29,593 nt of DNA from positions 1 through 29,593 of the forward strand of contig DATJXG010000272.1 of NCBI GenBank assembly GCA_035500455.1. The letters are read 5' to 3'. The DNA is from DATJXG01 sp035500455. GTDB lineage: Bacteria > Acidobacteriota > Terriglobia > Terriglobales > Acidobacteriaceae. Shown here one piece after another: positions 1 through 7,970 of the stretch. Positions within the stretch are counted from its first letter, which is position 1. Each line of letters opens with the position of its first letter. A program made the translations under genes and the position numbers. The notes under the pieces were generated by a model. That model was not told where the DNA came from. It saw only the letters and a program-made list of their open reading frames with translations, and ran no database searches.

Positions 1-624
1 ATGCGCTTCTACGATGTGCAGAGGGGGTCGATTCGTATCGACGGCGTCGATATCAAGGAAATGGACCTGGATGATCTGCGGCGGCGGTTCGGTGTGGTGC
101 TGCAGGACCCGTTCCTGTTTACGGGGACAGTCGGAGGCAACATCCGCCTGGGAACGCAATGGATCGCCGACGAAGACGTGGAGAAAGCCGCGGAAGACGT
201 GAATGTGGCCGACTTTATCCGCTCGCTCCCCGGCGGCTTCAACGAAGAAGTGCGCGAGCGCGGATCTACGCTCTCCACCGGGCAGAAGCAGTTGATCTCA
301 TTCGCCCGGGCGCTGGCGCATGATCCTAAAATTCTCATCCTGGACGAAGCGACCTCGAGCGTGGATACAGAAACCGAGTTCCGGGTGCGCGAAGCGCTCA
401 GCCGTATGGTGGAAGGGCGCACCTCGGTGATCATCGCCCACCGGCTATCGACGGTGCAGCGCGCCGACAAGATTATCGTGATGCACAAGAGCCAGCTGCG
501 CGAGATGGGGAACCACCAGCAGTTGCTCGCGCAGCACGGGATTTATTACAAGCTCTATCAACTGCAATACAAAGACCAGGAGTTTTCCGCCCAGCCCGAA
601 GTCACCGCCAGCGCGGATGATTAG
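1..624 (+). CDS. ABC exporter ATP-binding domain, 3' part only
   Basis: This is the C-terminal part of an ABC transporter nucleotide-binding domain of the MsbA/LmrA exporter type, which hydrolyses ATP on the cytoplasmic side to drive export. The gene begins before the window, so the ATG at base 1 is probably an internal Met; the Walker A lysine loop is missing for that reason. Visible in order are the Q-loop (VVLQDPFLF, about residue 32), the ABC signature as LSTGQKQL (about 92, with T in place of the usual S-G), Walker B (ILILDEATSS, about 110), the D-loop (SSVD) and the H-loop (IIAHRLST, about 145). The short hydrophilic tail after the H-loop region is usual for exporter half-transporters, in which a six-helix membrane domain would precede this part. 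The substrate cannot be told from this fragment. The next gene converges on it from the minus strand. Confidence 0.93.
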   Translation: MRFYDVQRGSIRIDGVDIKEMDLDDLRRRFGVVLQDPFLFTGTVGGNIRLGTQWIADEDVEKAAEDVNVADFIRSLPGGFNEEVRERGSTLSTGQKQLISFARALAHDPKILILDEATSSVDTETEFRVREALSRMVEGRTSVIIAHRLSTVQRADKIIVMHKSQLREMGNHQQLLAQHGIYYKLYQLQYKDQEFSAQPEVTASADD

Positions 625-636
625 ATGAACCACATA

Positions 637-689
637 GGCGCTAAAGCGCCTTGCCTTCGGGGTTGAGCTGACGGGGCGCTGAAGCGCCC
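637..689. repeat. Two near-identical GC palindromes between convergent genes
   Basis: Two short perfect inverted repeats lie 23 bases apart: GGCGCT-AA-AGCGCC at 637-650 and GGGCGCT-GA-AGCGCCC at 674-689. They share the core GGCGCTRAAGCGCC. They sit between the stop of the ABC gene (624) and the stop of the minus-strand gene (751). No T-run follows either arm, so they look more like a REP-type dispersed palindrome than an intrinsic terminator, although they could still block readthrough. Their copy number in the genome is unknown from this window. Confidence 0.6.
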
Positions 690-750
690 TCTTCCACGGG
701 ATCCCACAAGCTCCACGCGAACCCCACAAGCCCCGAGCGCAAATCAACGA

Positions 751-1215
751 TTACTTCTTGAAAACGGCGTCCAGGGCGGCCTGAACTACGGCTTCGTCGA
801 TTTCGGACTTGGCGCCGCTGGCCGACATTCCGCCCAGGGTCTGGCCGTCCACTTTGATGGGCAGGCCGCCCTGGTTGGGGAAAAAGTCGGGGAAGGAGAG
901 GACATCGATGTTGCCTTTTTTCAGGGCGTCGGCGCCATCTTTCGAGGGGCTGCCGTAGAAGGCGGCGTGGCGTGCCTTCCTTTGCGCGAACTGAATTGTG
1001 TTGAGCGAGGCGCCGTCGGCTTTCTCCAGGAAGAGCAGGTTGCCGCTGTCATCCACCACGCAGAGGGTGACTTCCACGTTCAGTTCTTTGGCCTTGGCCT
1101 CGGCCGCGGCGACCAGGGACTTGATGGTGGCCAGGTTCAAATACTTTTTGCTGGGGAGATCGGCGGCGGACATCGTTGCCAGCAGACAGAGAGTTACCAG
1201 AAGTAGTTTGAGCAT
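751..1215 (-). CDS. Secreted GlcG/HbpS-family (DUF336) protein
   Basis: The 154-residue product belongs to the GlcG/HbpS family, which includes heme-binding HbpS and proteins encoded next to glycolate or diol-dehydratase genes. A hydrophobic N-terminal signal (MLKLLLVTLCLLATMSA) precedes the domain, so it is exported, unlike cytoplasmic GlcG. Family features visible are the VTLCVVDDSGNLL strand-turn, the FAQRKARHAAF helix, the DVLSFPDFFPNQGGLPI stretch and the glycine-rich LGGMSASGAKSEIDE stretch near the C-terminus. A TTG two codons upstream (1221) is possible, but neither start has a clear ribosome binding site; I prefer the ATG at 1215 because it begins the signal peptide directly. A heme or small-ligand role is family inference only. 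It stands alone, with no catalytic partner beside it. Confidence 0.85.
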   Translation of the reverse strand: MLKLLLVTLCLLATMSAADLPSKKYLNLATIKSLVAAAEAKAKELNVEVTLCVVDDSGNLLFLEKADGASLNTIQFAQRKARHAAFYGSPSKDGADALKKGNIDVLSFPDFFPNQGGLPIKVDGQTLGGMSASGAKSEIDEAVVQAALDAVFKK

Positions 1216-1285
1216 GGGCAAGGATGCTAGCAGTTGGAGTTTCGCTTTTCCAGATGAATTGCGGTCTGGGATAAAGAACAGGTTC

Positions 1286-1307
1286 AGGGACAGCCGGGGC
1301 TGTCCCT
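1286..1307. repeat. Perfect 10-bp inverted repeat with 2-nt loop
   Basis: AGGGACAGCC and GGCTGTCCCT flank a GG spacer, giving a 22-base near-perfect palindrome. It lies in the 121-bp space between two minus-strand genes (the 1215 start and the 1337 stop). It has no T-run. It could terminate transcription of the LTxxQ gene poorly, or be a dispersed intergenic palindrome like those at 637-689 and 1954-1970. Nothing else is seen in this gap. Confidence 0.6.
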
Positions 1308-1336
1308 CCCGTGTGGCAGTTTTCTCCTCCCGGCGT

Positions 1337-1768
1337 TTACTGAGAGGAATTGTTGCTGGCGCGTTGCTGCATGCGCTCCCGCGCCTGCTGGCGCATCTCC
1401 TGCTCCATGGCCTCGTACTTCTGTTTCTGATCGTCAGTGAGGACGGCTTTGATCTTCTTGTCGCTGTCTTCGAAGATGGATTTGGCTTTGCGGGCTTTGC
1501 GCAGGCGGCGGCCGGAGGTGTCGGCCTGCAGCGCTTTCAGCTTTTCCTGGCGCTCCGCGATGATGGGGGTGATTTTGGCTTTCTGGTCGTTGGTGAGGGA
1601 AAGTTTGCTGTCGAGTTTAGAGACAACTTCATCCGGCGTTGGCCAGGAACCGGCCTGGTCTTCCCGGGCCTGGTCTTGGCCGGAGGATTGAGGGAGGGCC
1701 AGCACGGCCTGCGAAGCTGCGGCGCATAGCAGGAACAGGGCGGCAAGGGAGAGTGCGTACTTCATCAT
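1337..1768 (-). CDS. Secreted LTxxQ-motif protein, Spy/CpxP-like
   Basis: The 143-residue product has a signal peptide (MMKYALSLAALFLLCAAASQA) and a helical, highly charged mature part. Two copies of the LTxxQ motif are visible: LSLTNDQKAKI at about residues 57-67 and AVLTDDQKQKY at about 109-119. This paired motif marks the Spy/CpxP superfamily of periplasmic proteins, which in enterobacteria act as ATP-independent chaperones or envelope-stress regulators. The tail is rich in Arg, Gln and Asn. The start at 1768 is set by GAGGAG seven bases upstream; an in-frame ORF extends to 1921 but has no ribosome binding site and would bury the signal peptide. The function here is not known. Such proteins are often paired with two-component genes, but none is adjacent. 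It is divergent from FTCD. Confidence 0.82.
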   Translation of the reverse strand: MMKYALSLAALFLLCAAASQAVLALPQSSGQDQAREDQAGSWPTPDEVVSKLDSKLSLTNDQKAKITPIIAERQEKLKALQADTSGRRLRKARKAKSIFEDSDKKIKAVLTDDQKQKYEAMEQEMRQQARERMQQRASNNSSQ

Positions 1769-1953
1769 CGATCGACTCCTCGAAGTTAGTTTGTGGGACT
1801 GTTTTTGGATGCGGGGCTTTGGAAGGGGATTTGTAAGGTTTTGTCGGGTTTGGGGTTGACGGTGCATGGCCGTTATTGACCGGTTGGACTGGGTCTCCCT
1901 GCGCGGTTCATGGCGCCTCACGCAAACGCTGGGACACGCCCGTCTACAACGAT

Positions 1954-1970
1954 GCCGGCGGGACGCCGGC
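1954..1970. repeat. GC palindrome upstream of FTCD
   Basis: GCCGGCG and CGCCGGC flank a GGA loop, 28 bases before the FTCD start. It is the third type of short GC palindrome in the first 5 kb. It lies in the 230-bp divergent gap between the LTxxQ gene and FTCD, where I could not identify a convincing promoter for either gene. Confidence 0.5.
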
Positions 1971-1998
1971 GCTACGCTCGGTGATATGCTTTTTGCTT

Positions 1999-3471
1999 AT
2001 GTCCACGCTGGTTGAGTGTGTTCCTAATTTTTCTGAAGGCCGCGACAAGGCGAAGGTGGATGCCATTGTTGAGGCCATGAAGATGGACGGCGTCTATCTG
2101 CTGGATCGCGAGATGGACTCCGACCACAACCGCTGCGTCATTACGCTGGTGGGCGAGCGCGAGGCGATCCAGGAAGCGGCCATTCGCGGGGTGGGCAAGG
2201 CGGCGGAGCTGATTGACCTGAATGCGCACCAGGGGGCGCATCCCCGAATGGGAGCGGCGGATGTGGTGCCGTTTATTCCGATTGACGGGATTACGATTGA
2301 AGACTGCGTGGCCATGGCGAAGCATGTGGGCGTGGAGATCTGGCGGCGCTGGCAGATTCCCGTTTATTTGTACGAAGCTGCGGCGGCTACGCCGGAGCGG
2401 CAGAACCTGGAGAACATCCGGCGAGGACAGTTTGAAGGCATTCGGGCGGAGATCGCGACCAATCCGGCGCGGCGGCCGGATTTTGGCGAGGCGCGAGTGC
2501 ATCCCACGGCGGGGGCGACCGTGGTTGGGGCGCGAAAGTTCCTAATCGCGTACAACGTGTTTCTGAATACGCCGGATGTTGATATCGCAAAGAGGATTGC
2601 CAAGGCGGTGCGCTTTTCAAGCGGCGGATTGCGGTTCGTAAAGGGCGCGGGATTTCTGGTGCGCGGTCTGGCTCAGGTTTCCATGAACCTGACGGATTTT
2701 GAGCAGACGCCGGTGCATCGTGTCTTCGAAATAGTGAAGCGCGAGGCGGAACGCTACGGGGTTGCGCCGGTTTCCAGCGAGATCGTGGGGTTGATACCCA
2801 AGAAGGCGCTGGAGCAGGCGGCGGAGTGGTTCTTGCAGGTGGAGAATTTTGATTCGTCTTTGATTCTGGAAAATCGCCTGGCGGCGGTAATGGGTGGCAA
2901 AATGGCGGTGGGCGGGTTGCGCGCCGGGGTCGAGCCATTTGTGGAGCAGTTGGCTGCGCCCACGGCGACTCCCGGGGGCGGCAGCGCGGCAGCGGCCAGC
3001 GGGGCGATGGCGGCGGCCTTGGCCGCCATGGTGGCTTCGATGTCGCGGGGAAAAAAAACGTACGTACAGTATGAAGCGGAGTTGAGCGCGGCGATTGCCC
3101 GGCTGGCAGTCCTGCGCGAAGAGCTTAAGGCTGCGATTGACGCGGATGCCGACTCGTACAATTCCGTGATGAAGGCTTATAAAGCCGCGAAGGAAACGGC
3201 GGATGCGGACGGGCTGGTGGACGGGGCTCTGAAACAGGCTACCAGCGTGCCTTTGGGAGTGGCTGAGCGGGCTGCCGAGGTGGAAAAATTAGTGAAGACG
3301 CTGGGGCCGATCACAAATCCCAACATGAAATCGGACCTCACCACCGCGGGGGCTTTGGCGCGCGCGGCAGTGGAGGGGGCGCTGGCGAATGTGGAGATCA
3401 ATCTTACGTCTTTGAAGGACCAGGGGTTTGCGAGCGAGGTGCGGGGGAGAGTGGAGGCGTTAGGTACGTAA
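1999..3471 (+). CDS. ftcD: Bifunctional glutamate formimidoyltransferase / formimidoyl-THF cyclodeaminase
   Basis: The 490-residue product fuses two enzymes of histidine breakdown. The first moves the formimino group from N-formimino-L-glutamate to tetrahydrofolate (EC 2.1.2.5); the second releases ammonia to give 5,10-methenyl-THF (EC 4.3.1.4). The transferase N-subdomain opens with LVECVPNFSEGRD (residues 4-16) and carries GAHPRMG around the likely catalytic His81; its C-subdomain runs from about 180 to 300 (VGARKFLIAYNVFLNT). The cyclodeaminase starts near 313 with PFVEQLAAPTATPGGGSA and includes the NMKSDLTTAGALARAA helix near 442. The length is somewhat under the roughly 540 of the vertebrate fusion, mainly through a short linker. 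The start at 1999 is chosen by homology; no good ribosome binding site is seen. No other hut gene is nearby, so it is unlinked from the rest of histidine degradation in this window. Confidence 0.94.
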   Translation: MSTLVECVPNFSEGRDKAKVDAIVEAMKMDGVYLLDREMDSDHNRCVITLVGEREAIQEAAIRGVGKAAELIDLNAHQGAHPRMGAADVVPFIPIDGITIEDCVAMAKHVGVEIWRRWQIPVYLYEAAAATPERQNLENIRRGQFEGIRAEIATNPARRPDFGEARVHPTAGATVVGARKFLIAYNVFLNTPDVDIAKRIAKAVRFSSGGLRFVKGAGFLVRGLAQVSMNLTDFEQTPVHRVFEIVKREAERYGVAPVSSEIVGLIPKKALEQAAEWFLQVENFDSSLILENRLAAVMGGKMAVGGLRAGVEPFVEQLAAPTATPGGGSAAAASGAMAAALAAMVASMSRGKKTYVQYEAELSAAIARLAVLREELKAAIDADADSYNSVMKAYKAAKETADADGLVDGALKQATSVPLGVAERAAEVEKLVKTLGPITNPNMKSDLTTAGALARAAVEGALANVEINLTSLKDQGFASEVRGRVEALGT

Positions 3472-3666
3472 GTCGGTCAACTGCAGCGACGCTCGAGCCA
3501 GAACTTTAGGCTGCATTCGTGTGCCGCTTCCCAACCCATCCGTCAGGGAGCGGATGGCGCGAATGCTCCTGCGGCGGGAGGTTTCCCGCGTGGATACCTC
3601 GGTGCCTTCCATAAGACTTTCGTCATCCTCGGGGCCAGGAGGTTGGCATACAATTATCGGGAACAG

Positions 3667-3696
3667 TTGACGGGGCATCCCCTGCCCGCATCTAAC
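3667..3696 (+). promoter_or_regulatory. Possible promoter of the 3753 gene
   Basis: A TTGACG (3667-3672) is followed after 18 bases by TCTAAC (3691-3696), with a second TCTAAC at 3700-3705. This fits a weak housekeeping promoter 50-60 bases before the start codon. The rest of the 281-bp gap after FTCD (3472-3752) shows no gene or obvious RNA. Confidence 0.35.
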
Positions 3697-3752
3697 CTGT
3701 CTAACTAGTGTTTGCATCAGATGTCGACTAAGCAATGTTCCCAGAGGCGTTT

Positions 3753-4682
3753 ATGAAGAATTGGGTGGTCTGTTTGTGCGTTGTTTTGCTTTCTGCGGCG
3801 GCGCTTGCGATGCCGCTGGGGGGAACCACGCGTACCGTGATTCCGTCCGACATTCAGCAGATTATTTCCGTCGACTACCGGGCGCTGAAGAACTCCGACG
3901 CCGCGATGGCAATGAAGAAACAACTGCTGCCGCCCGCGCTCAAGACCTTCGAAGAGGCGCTCAAGGGGGTAGGCATTGACGCCGACAAGGACGTGGACCA
4001 GCTTACCTTTGCCTCCTACCGCGTGAACAAGCAGGTACGGATCGTAGGCATTGCCGCCGGCGATTTTTCCGCCGCCAAGGTTCTGAAGCGGATCAAGCTC
4101 AACAAGATCAAGCCGGTGAAGTACCGCGAAGCTAGCATTTACCCGATGACGGGTGGAATGCAGATGGTGTTTCTGGATGACGGCTCGCTGCTGTTCGGTG
4201 ACGTCGCCGCGGTGAAAGGCGCGCTGGATGCGCGCGATGGCTACACTTCCACCGTGGATGCGAACAGCCAGTTTGTGGATATGATCGGCTCGGTGGATTC
4301 GGGCACGGTATGGAGCGTGCTCGACCAGGAAGGCACGCAGAACATGCTGCGTTCGGCGCTGGGTGATGCCTCGAAGCTGGCTGACTATGACACTATGAAG
4401 AAGCGACTGCTCGGCTCGCGCTACACCATGAACTTCAGCGACGGCGTGAAGTTCGACCTCGATGTGGTGACTTCGGATTCGATTACCGCGGCGACGCTTT
4501 CTTCGCTGGTGAAAGCGGGAATGCTGTACCGTAAGGTCACGGCTTCACCGGTCGAGAAGACCGCGCTGGACAATGTGACGGTGAATTCCGATAGTTCCGA
4601 CCTGCAGTTCCACTTCAAGACTGATGAAAAGCAGTTCCAGTCACTGCTGCATTCGGATTTGTTTGCCGCGGTGTCGCGATAG
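3753..4682 (+). CDS. Secreted protein of unknown function
   Basis: I do not recognise the family. The 309-residue product has a clear signal peptide (MKNWVVCLCVVLLSAAALA, residues 1-19), so it is exported, probably to the periplasm. The mature protein begins with a segment around IPSDIQQIISVDYRALKNS and alternates predicted strands and helices without further membrane spans, repeats or cysteines. The organisation, with a 'VDYRALKNS...' opening and later 'FLDDGSLLFGD' and 'VWSVLDQEG' strands, suggests a two-lobed soluble fold. The start at 3753 is preferred over 3735 because AGAGG stands five bases before it and the signal peptide then begins correctly. It is monocistronic and converges on gpmI. 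Confidence 0.75.
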   Translation: MKNWVVCLCVVLLSAAALAMPLGGTTRTVIPSDIQQIISVDYRALKNSDAAMAMKKQLLPPALKTFEEALKGVGIDADKDVDQLTFASYRVNKQVRIVGIAAGDFSAAKVLKRIKLNKIKPVKYREASIYPMTGGMQMVFLDDGSLLFGDVAAVKGALDARDGYTSTVDANSQFVDMIGSVDSGTVWSVLDQEGTQNMLRSALGDASKLADYDTMKKRLLGSRYTMNFSDGVKFDLDVVTSDSITAATLSSLVKAGMLYRKVTASPVEKTALDNVTVNSDSSDLQFHFKTDEKQFQSLLHSDLFAAVSR

Positions 4683-4723
4683 GGTTTAACCGCGGAGGAC
4701 GGGGAGGATGCGGAGAAACGCAG

Positions 4724-4744
4724 ATTCCTCGCTTCGCTCGGAAT
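4724..4744. repeat. Short inverted repeat between convergent genes
   Basis: ATTCC and GGAAT flank a CG-rich loop (TCGCTTCGCTC) in the 89-bp gap between the 3753 gene and gpmI. It may serve as a weak terminator for either strand or be a dispersed intergenic element. No T-run follows. Confidence 0.4.
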
Positions 4745-4771
4745 GACAAGGGGTGGCTGAGTTCTCTGCCC

Positions 4772-6388
4772 TTACTCCTTTGCCACCGGCGTCCGCAGAT
4801 CGTGGCCGGTCATTTCTTTGGGCTCGGGCAAGCCCAGCATTCCTAATACTGTCGGCGAGATGTCGCGCAGGGAGCCGCCGGGCTTGAGCGTGAACTGCTT
4901 ATCGTCTGCCGATACCACGATGAACGGGACCGGGTTGGTGGTGTGGGCGGTGTGCGGGCCGCCGGTGGCCGGGTCGATCATCATTTCGGCGTTGCCGTGG
5001 TCGGCGGTGATAAGCATAGCGCCGCCTTTCGTCCGCACGGCAATCTCAATGCGGCCCAGGCAGGCGTCCACGGTTTCGACGGCTTTGACGGTCGGCTCGA
5101 TCTTGCCGGAGTGGCCCACCATGTCGGCGTTGGCGAAGTTGACAATGATCACGTCGAAGGTGCCGTCTTCCACTGCTTTTACCACCGTGTCGGCGATGCC
5201 GGCGGCGCTCATCTCGGGCTTCAGATCGTAAGTCGCTACTTTGGGCGACTGGACTAAAGCCCGCTCCTCGCCAGGGAATGGCTGCTCCACGCCGCCATTG
5301 AAGAAATAGGTGACGTGCGCATACTTCTCGGTTTCGGCGACGCGCAGGTTGCGAAGCTGGGCCTGGCCCATCACGTTGGCGAGGATATTGTCCAGCGATT
5401 CCGGGGGAATCACAACCGGCAGGGAGAATTTCTTGTCGTACTGCGTCATGCAGACGTAGTGCAGATTCTTCGGAACATCATCGCGCGGGATGGTTGCGTC
5501 GAGATCTTCTGCGCCGGGGAGGTCGCGGCCGCCCTGGTCATTCAGTCCGCTGTTGCGGGTTAAGGCGCGAGTGATCTGGCGTACGCGATCGGCGCGGAAA
5601 TTAAAGCAGATGCAGGAGTCGTCATCGCGAATGGTCTGGGCGCCGACATCCTCGCCTGGAGCGGCGCAAACCAAGGGCACAATGAACTCGTCGGTCACGC
5701 CTTTGTTGTAGGACTCTTTCACGCCCTGGATCGCATCCGCATAGGTGCCGCCTTCGGCGCTGCCGTGCACCATGGCGTTATAGGCCTTGGCGATGCGCTC
5801 CCAGCGGCGGTCGCGGTCCATGGCGTAGTAGCGGCCGTTTACGCTGGCGATCCTGCCGGCGCTGTACTCACGCATTTTCTGTTGCAGTTGCCCGAGGTAG
5901 CCGGCGCCGTTGGTGGGCAGGGTGTCGCGGCCGTCCATGAAGGCGTGGACGAAGACCCGCTCCACGGTGTTCTCCCTGGCCATTTTCAGCAGGGCGTGAA
6001 GATGGGATTGATAAGAATGCACGCCACCGTCAGAGACCAGGCCGAACAGGTGCAACCGACGACCAGCAGAGCGGGCGTTCTTCATGGCGGCCAGCAGGAC
6101 GGGATGCGAGAAGAACTCGCCGTTCTGGATCAGCAACTCGATGCGGGTGCTGTCCATGTGGACGATGCGGCCGGCGCCGATGTTGAGGTGGCCGACTTCG
6201 CTGTTGCCCATCTGGCCGTCGGGAAGCCCGACGTATTTGCCGCTGGTCTGAATCAGGGTGTTGGGATAATCGCGGAGCAGGCGGTCGTAGGTGGGTTTGC
6301 GGGCCAGGGCGATGGCGTTGGCCTTGGTCTCGGCGCGGTAGCCCCAGCCGTCGAGGATGATGAGGACGAGAGGTTTGGGTCGGGTCAT
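4772..6388 (-). CDS. gpmI: 2,3-bisphosphoglycerate-independent phosphoglycerate mutase
   Basis: The 538-residue cytoplasmic enzyme interconverts 3- and 2-phosphoglycerate in glycolysis and gluconeogenesis through a phosphoserine intermediate and two Mn2+ ions. The alkaline-phosphatase-type N-terminus carries the metal Asp13 in LVLIILDGWGYR, and the nucleophile is Ser63 in GNSEVGHLNIGAG. The middle phosphotransferase domain contains HAFMDGRDTLP and NGRYYAMDRD. The C-terminal metal sites are seen in VNFANADMVGHSG and ITADHGNAE. Length is slightly above the usual 510-515. The start ATG overlaps the stop of the upstream HicB-like gene (ATGA) and has no Shine-Dalgarno sequence, so translation is probably coupled to that gene. 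Confidence 0.96.
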   Translation of the reverse strand: MTRPKPLVLIILDGWGYRAETKANAIALARKPTYDRLLRDYPNTLIQTSGKYVGLPDGQMGNSEVGHLNIGAGRIVHMDSTRIELLIQNGEFFSHPVLLAAMKNARSAGRRLHLFGLVSDGGVHSYQSHLHALLKMARENTVERVFVHAFMDGRDTLPTNGAGYLGQLQQKMREYSAGRIASVNGRYYAMDRDRRWERIAKAYNAMVHGSAEGGTYADAIQGVKESYNKGVTDEFIVPLVCAAPGEDVGAQTIRDDDSCICFNFRADRVRQITRALTRNSGLNDQGGRDLPGAEDLDATIPRDDVPKNLHYVCMTQYDKKFSLPVVIPPESLDNILANVMGQAQLRNLRVAETEKYAHVTYFFNGGVEQPFPGEERALVQSPKVATYDLKPEMSAAGIADTVVKAVEDGTFDVIIVNFANADMVGHSGKIEPTVKAVETVDACLGRIEIAVRTKGGAMLITADHGNAEMMIDPATGGPHTAHTTNPVPFIVVSADDKQFTLKPGGSLRDISPTVLGMLGLPEPKEMTGHDLRTPVAKE

Positions 6389-6570
6389 CGGGCGAAGATT
6401 ACGGAAGGAGAATATCCATCGTCAAAGTGGCAGTGAACGGCTTCCCGAACGTTCGATTTCAACTCCTCCATTGTGTCTGCTTGCGTGAAGATGGGATGAC
6501 CAAGAGCCCGCGCTTCATAGCCGCCCTCGGGCGATTCCTGAACAGAAAAGATGATCTCCGTTTCCGGCAT
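6385..6570 (-). CDS. HicB-like antitoxin-fold protein, orphan and short
   Basis: The 61-residue product resembles HicB-type proteins with a partly degenerate RNase H fold. Visible features are an EIIFSVQESPEGGYEARALG opening strand pair, then FTQADTMEELKSNVREAV and a CHFDDG turn, the common core of this family. Relatives I recall usually continue for a few more residues with a hydrophobic strand (LHFV-like); this one stops at SVIFAR, so it may be slightly truncated. No HicA toxin (small double-stranded-RNA-binding fold) is adjacent: upstream is an acyltransferase, and downstream gpmI starts inside its stop codon. It is too short to carry a DNA-binding HicB tail. A regulatory or structural role is possible, but its function is not known. 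Confidence 0.72.
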   Translation of the reverse strand: MPETEIIFSVQESPEGGYEARALGHPIFTQADTMEELKSNVREAVHCHFDDGYSPSVIFAR

Positions 6571-6585
6571 GATATCTCAAATGAA

Positions 6586-6591
6586 ATTATA
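6586..6591 (-). promoter_or_regulatory. Perfect -10 box before the HicB-like gene
   Basis: On the minus strand TATAAT occupies these bases, 15 bases before the ATG at 6570. No convincing -35 hexamer is seen 16-18 bases upstream. If used, the leader would be under 10 bases and would carry HicB-like and gpmI as one transcript separate from the acyltransferase. Confidence 0.35.
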
Positions 6592-6653
6592 CATTTCCGT
6601 CGCACGGATGATCCCGCGCCCTTTCAAAGCGGTTCGCAAGGCAGTCGCGATGC

Positions 6654-7775
6654 TTACGTTGAGGCTGGGGACAGGGTGGGCGGGATGGTTACGACTCGAT
6701 TGTGCTTGCCCTGGCTGACTCTCCAGGCCACGAGGAGAAGCGTCGCGAATGTCACCACAGGGAGCGCGATTTCCTTCCAGCCGGCGAGTATCGGGTTGTC
6801 GCCCATCATGGCGAGACCCAGGAAGACGAAAAACAAATGGGCACAGAAAACCTGAAGCGAGGCTTGGCCCAGGAGCACCAGCGGACGAATTGCCAGCCGC
6901 TTCAACGAGGGCTGAAAGCGGACGAGCAGCACGGCGATGGCGGCGAAGTTGATCAGCCGGGCGACGCCGACGTGCCACTTGTCGAAGGCGGGCTCAAAGC
7001 CTTGCAGTTGCAGGCCGTGGTCCAGCCCATAGCGCAAACCCAGAAAGCCGACCGCAATCACGGCGGCGGGAATGGTAAGGCTGCGAGCCCAGTCTCCAAT
7101 GGGCAAATCGTCCTGCGCCCAACGCACTCCGCACCACAGGCCCAGCAGCCACACCAGTTGCCAAGCAAAGAGATCAAACGCCCCCATCTCATTCAGCGGT
7201 ACGTGCATGGTGGCGATGGGGGTGATCCAGTCATAAATGATTTGCCGGAGGCCAAACTGGGCCATCAGCCAGAGGGTAAAGCTCGCGGTGAGGATGTGCC
7301 GCCAACCGATACGGGCCGCCACGCTTAGAGCCACCGGAGTGAGGCCTAGGAAGGAAATGTACAGTGGAAGAATGTCCAGCAGCGGCGGCCGGTAAACCAG
7401 AAGAGCCGCGTAAAAGGATGCGCGCTTTGGCCCGGCTGCGAAATAGAAGTCCAGCAGATTGTGCAGTCCGGGGCGGCTAGCTCCTGCGATTCGCGCCAGA
7501 ACCACGAAGGCGCCAGCAACCAACAGCATGTGCCAGCCATAAAGACGCAGAGTGCGGGTCCAGAGGCGACGGCTCATGGCGCTGTAGCCCTCACGCCGGG
7601 CGAGGCGGAAGTAGATCAGGCCGGTAAACAGTGCCGAGAGGAAGATGAACCCTTCCGCCGAGGACACGAAGCCAAAAGGCTGATACGTGTACGTCGTAAT
7701 CGCGGTGGGCAGGTGGGTAAGGGTCATCCACACCAGCATCAGCCCGCGCAGGGCGTCGAGTTCCAAACGTCGCAT
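6654..7775 (-). CDS. OpgC-type integral membrane acyltransferase
   Basis: The 373-residue membrane protein has about ten hydrophobic segments and belongs to the OpgC family of the acyltransferase-3 superfamily; OpgC adds succinyl groups to osmoregulated periplasmic glucans. The opening RRLELDALRGLMLVWMTLTHLP with an early conserved Arg, then TYQPFGFVSSAEGFIFLSALF, is typical of OpgC. Further helices follow through LLVARIAGASR-like and PLYISFLGLTPVAL segments, ending in a short cytoplasmic tail. No opgG, opgH or glucan synthase gene is nearby, so the acceptor is unknown; a glycan, lipid or peptidoglycan-linked acceptor is possible. It starts divergently from the M13 peptidase and is followed after 83 bases by the HicB-like gene. 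Confidence 0.85.
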   Translation of the reverse strand: MRRLELDALRGLMLVWMTLTHLPTAITTYTYQPFGFVSSAEGFIFLSALFTGLIYFRLARREGYSAMSRRLWTRTLRLYGWHMLLVAGAFVVLARIAGASRPGLHNLLDFYFAAGPKRASFYAALLVYRPPLLDILPLYISFLGLTPVALSVAARIGWRHILTASFTLWLMAQFGLRQIIYDWITPIATMHVPLNEMGAFDLFAWQLVWLLGLWCGVRWAQDDLPIGDWARSLTIPAAVIAVGFLGLRYGLDHGLQLQGFEPAFDKWHVGVARLINFAAIAVLLVRFQPSLKRLAIRPLVLLGQASLQVFCAHLFFVFLGLAMMGDNPILAGWKEIALPVVTFATLLLVAWRVSQGKHNRVVTIPPTLSPAST

Positions 7776-7970
7776 AAGTCAGGTTAGATTCACAATACAC
7801 TGTTCGCGGCGCCGGCTGGGTCCCTGATTTTGTTGAAGAATTGTAAAGGGCTACGAGTTTTTCCCATTCTTCCTCAGTGAAAATCCTCAGGTCACGGATC
7901 CCCTACCACTGTTCACGGAATCGCTTCAGTTGATCCCCGGGCGGATTCCTTTCGCTATCGCTTCCATGCC

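Noticed and set aside
3660..3696. GGAAC followed by TCTAA as an ECF sigma-factor promoter
   Set aside because: The spacing is about 26 bases, far above the 15-17 expected; a TTGACG/TCTAAC reading fits better.
6577..6978. A frame upstream of the HicB-like gene that might have been a HicA toxin
   Set aside because: It overlaps the acyltransferase gene, is 133 codons of Arg/Pro-rich sequence, and lacks the HicA Gly-Ser-His core.
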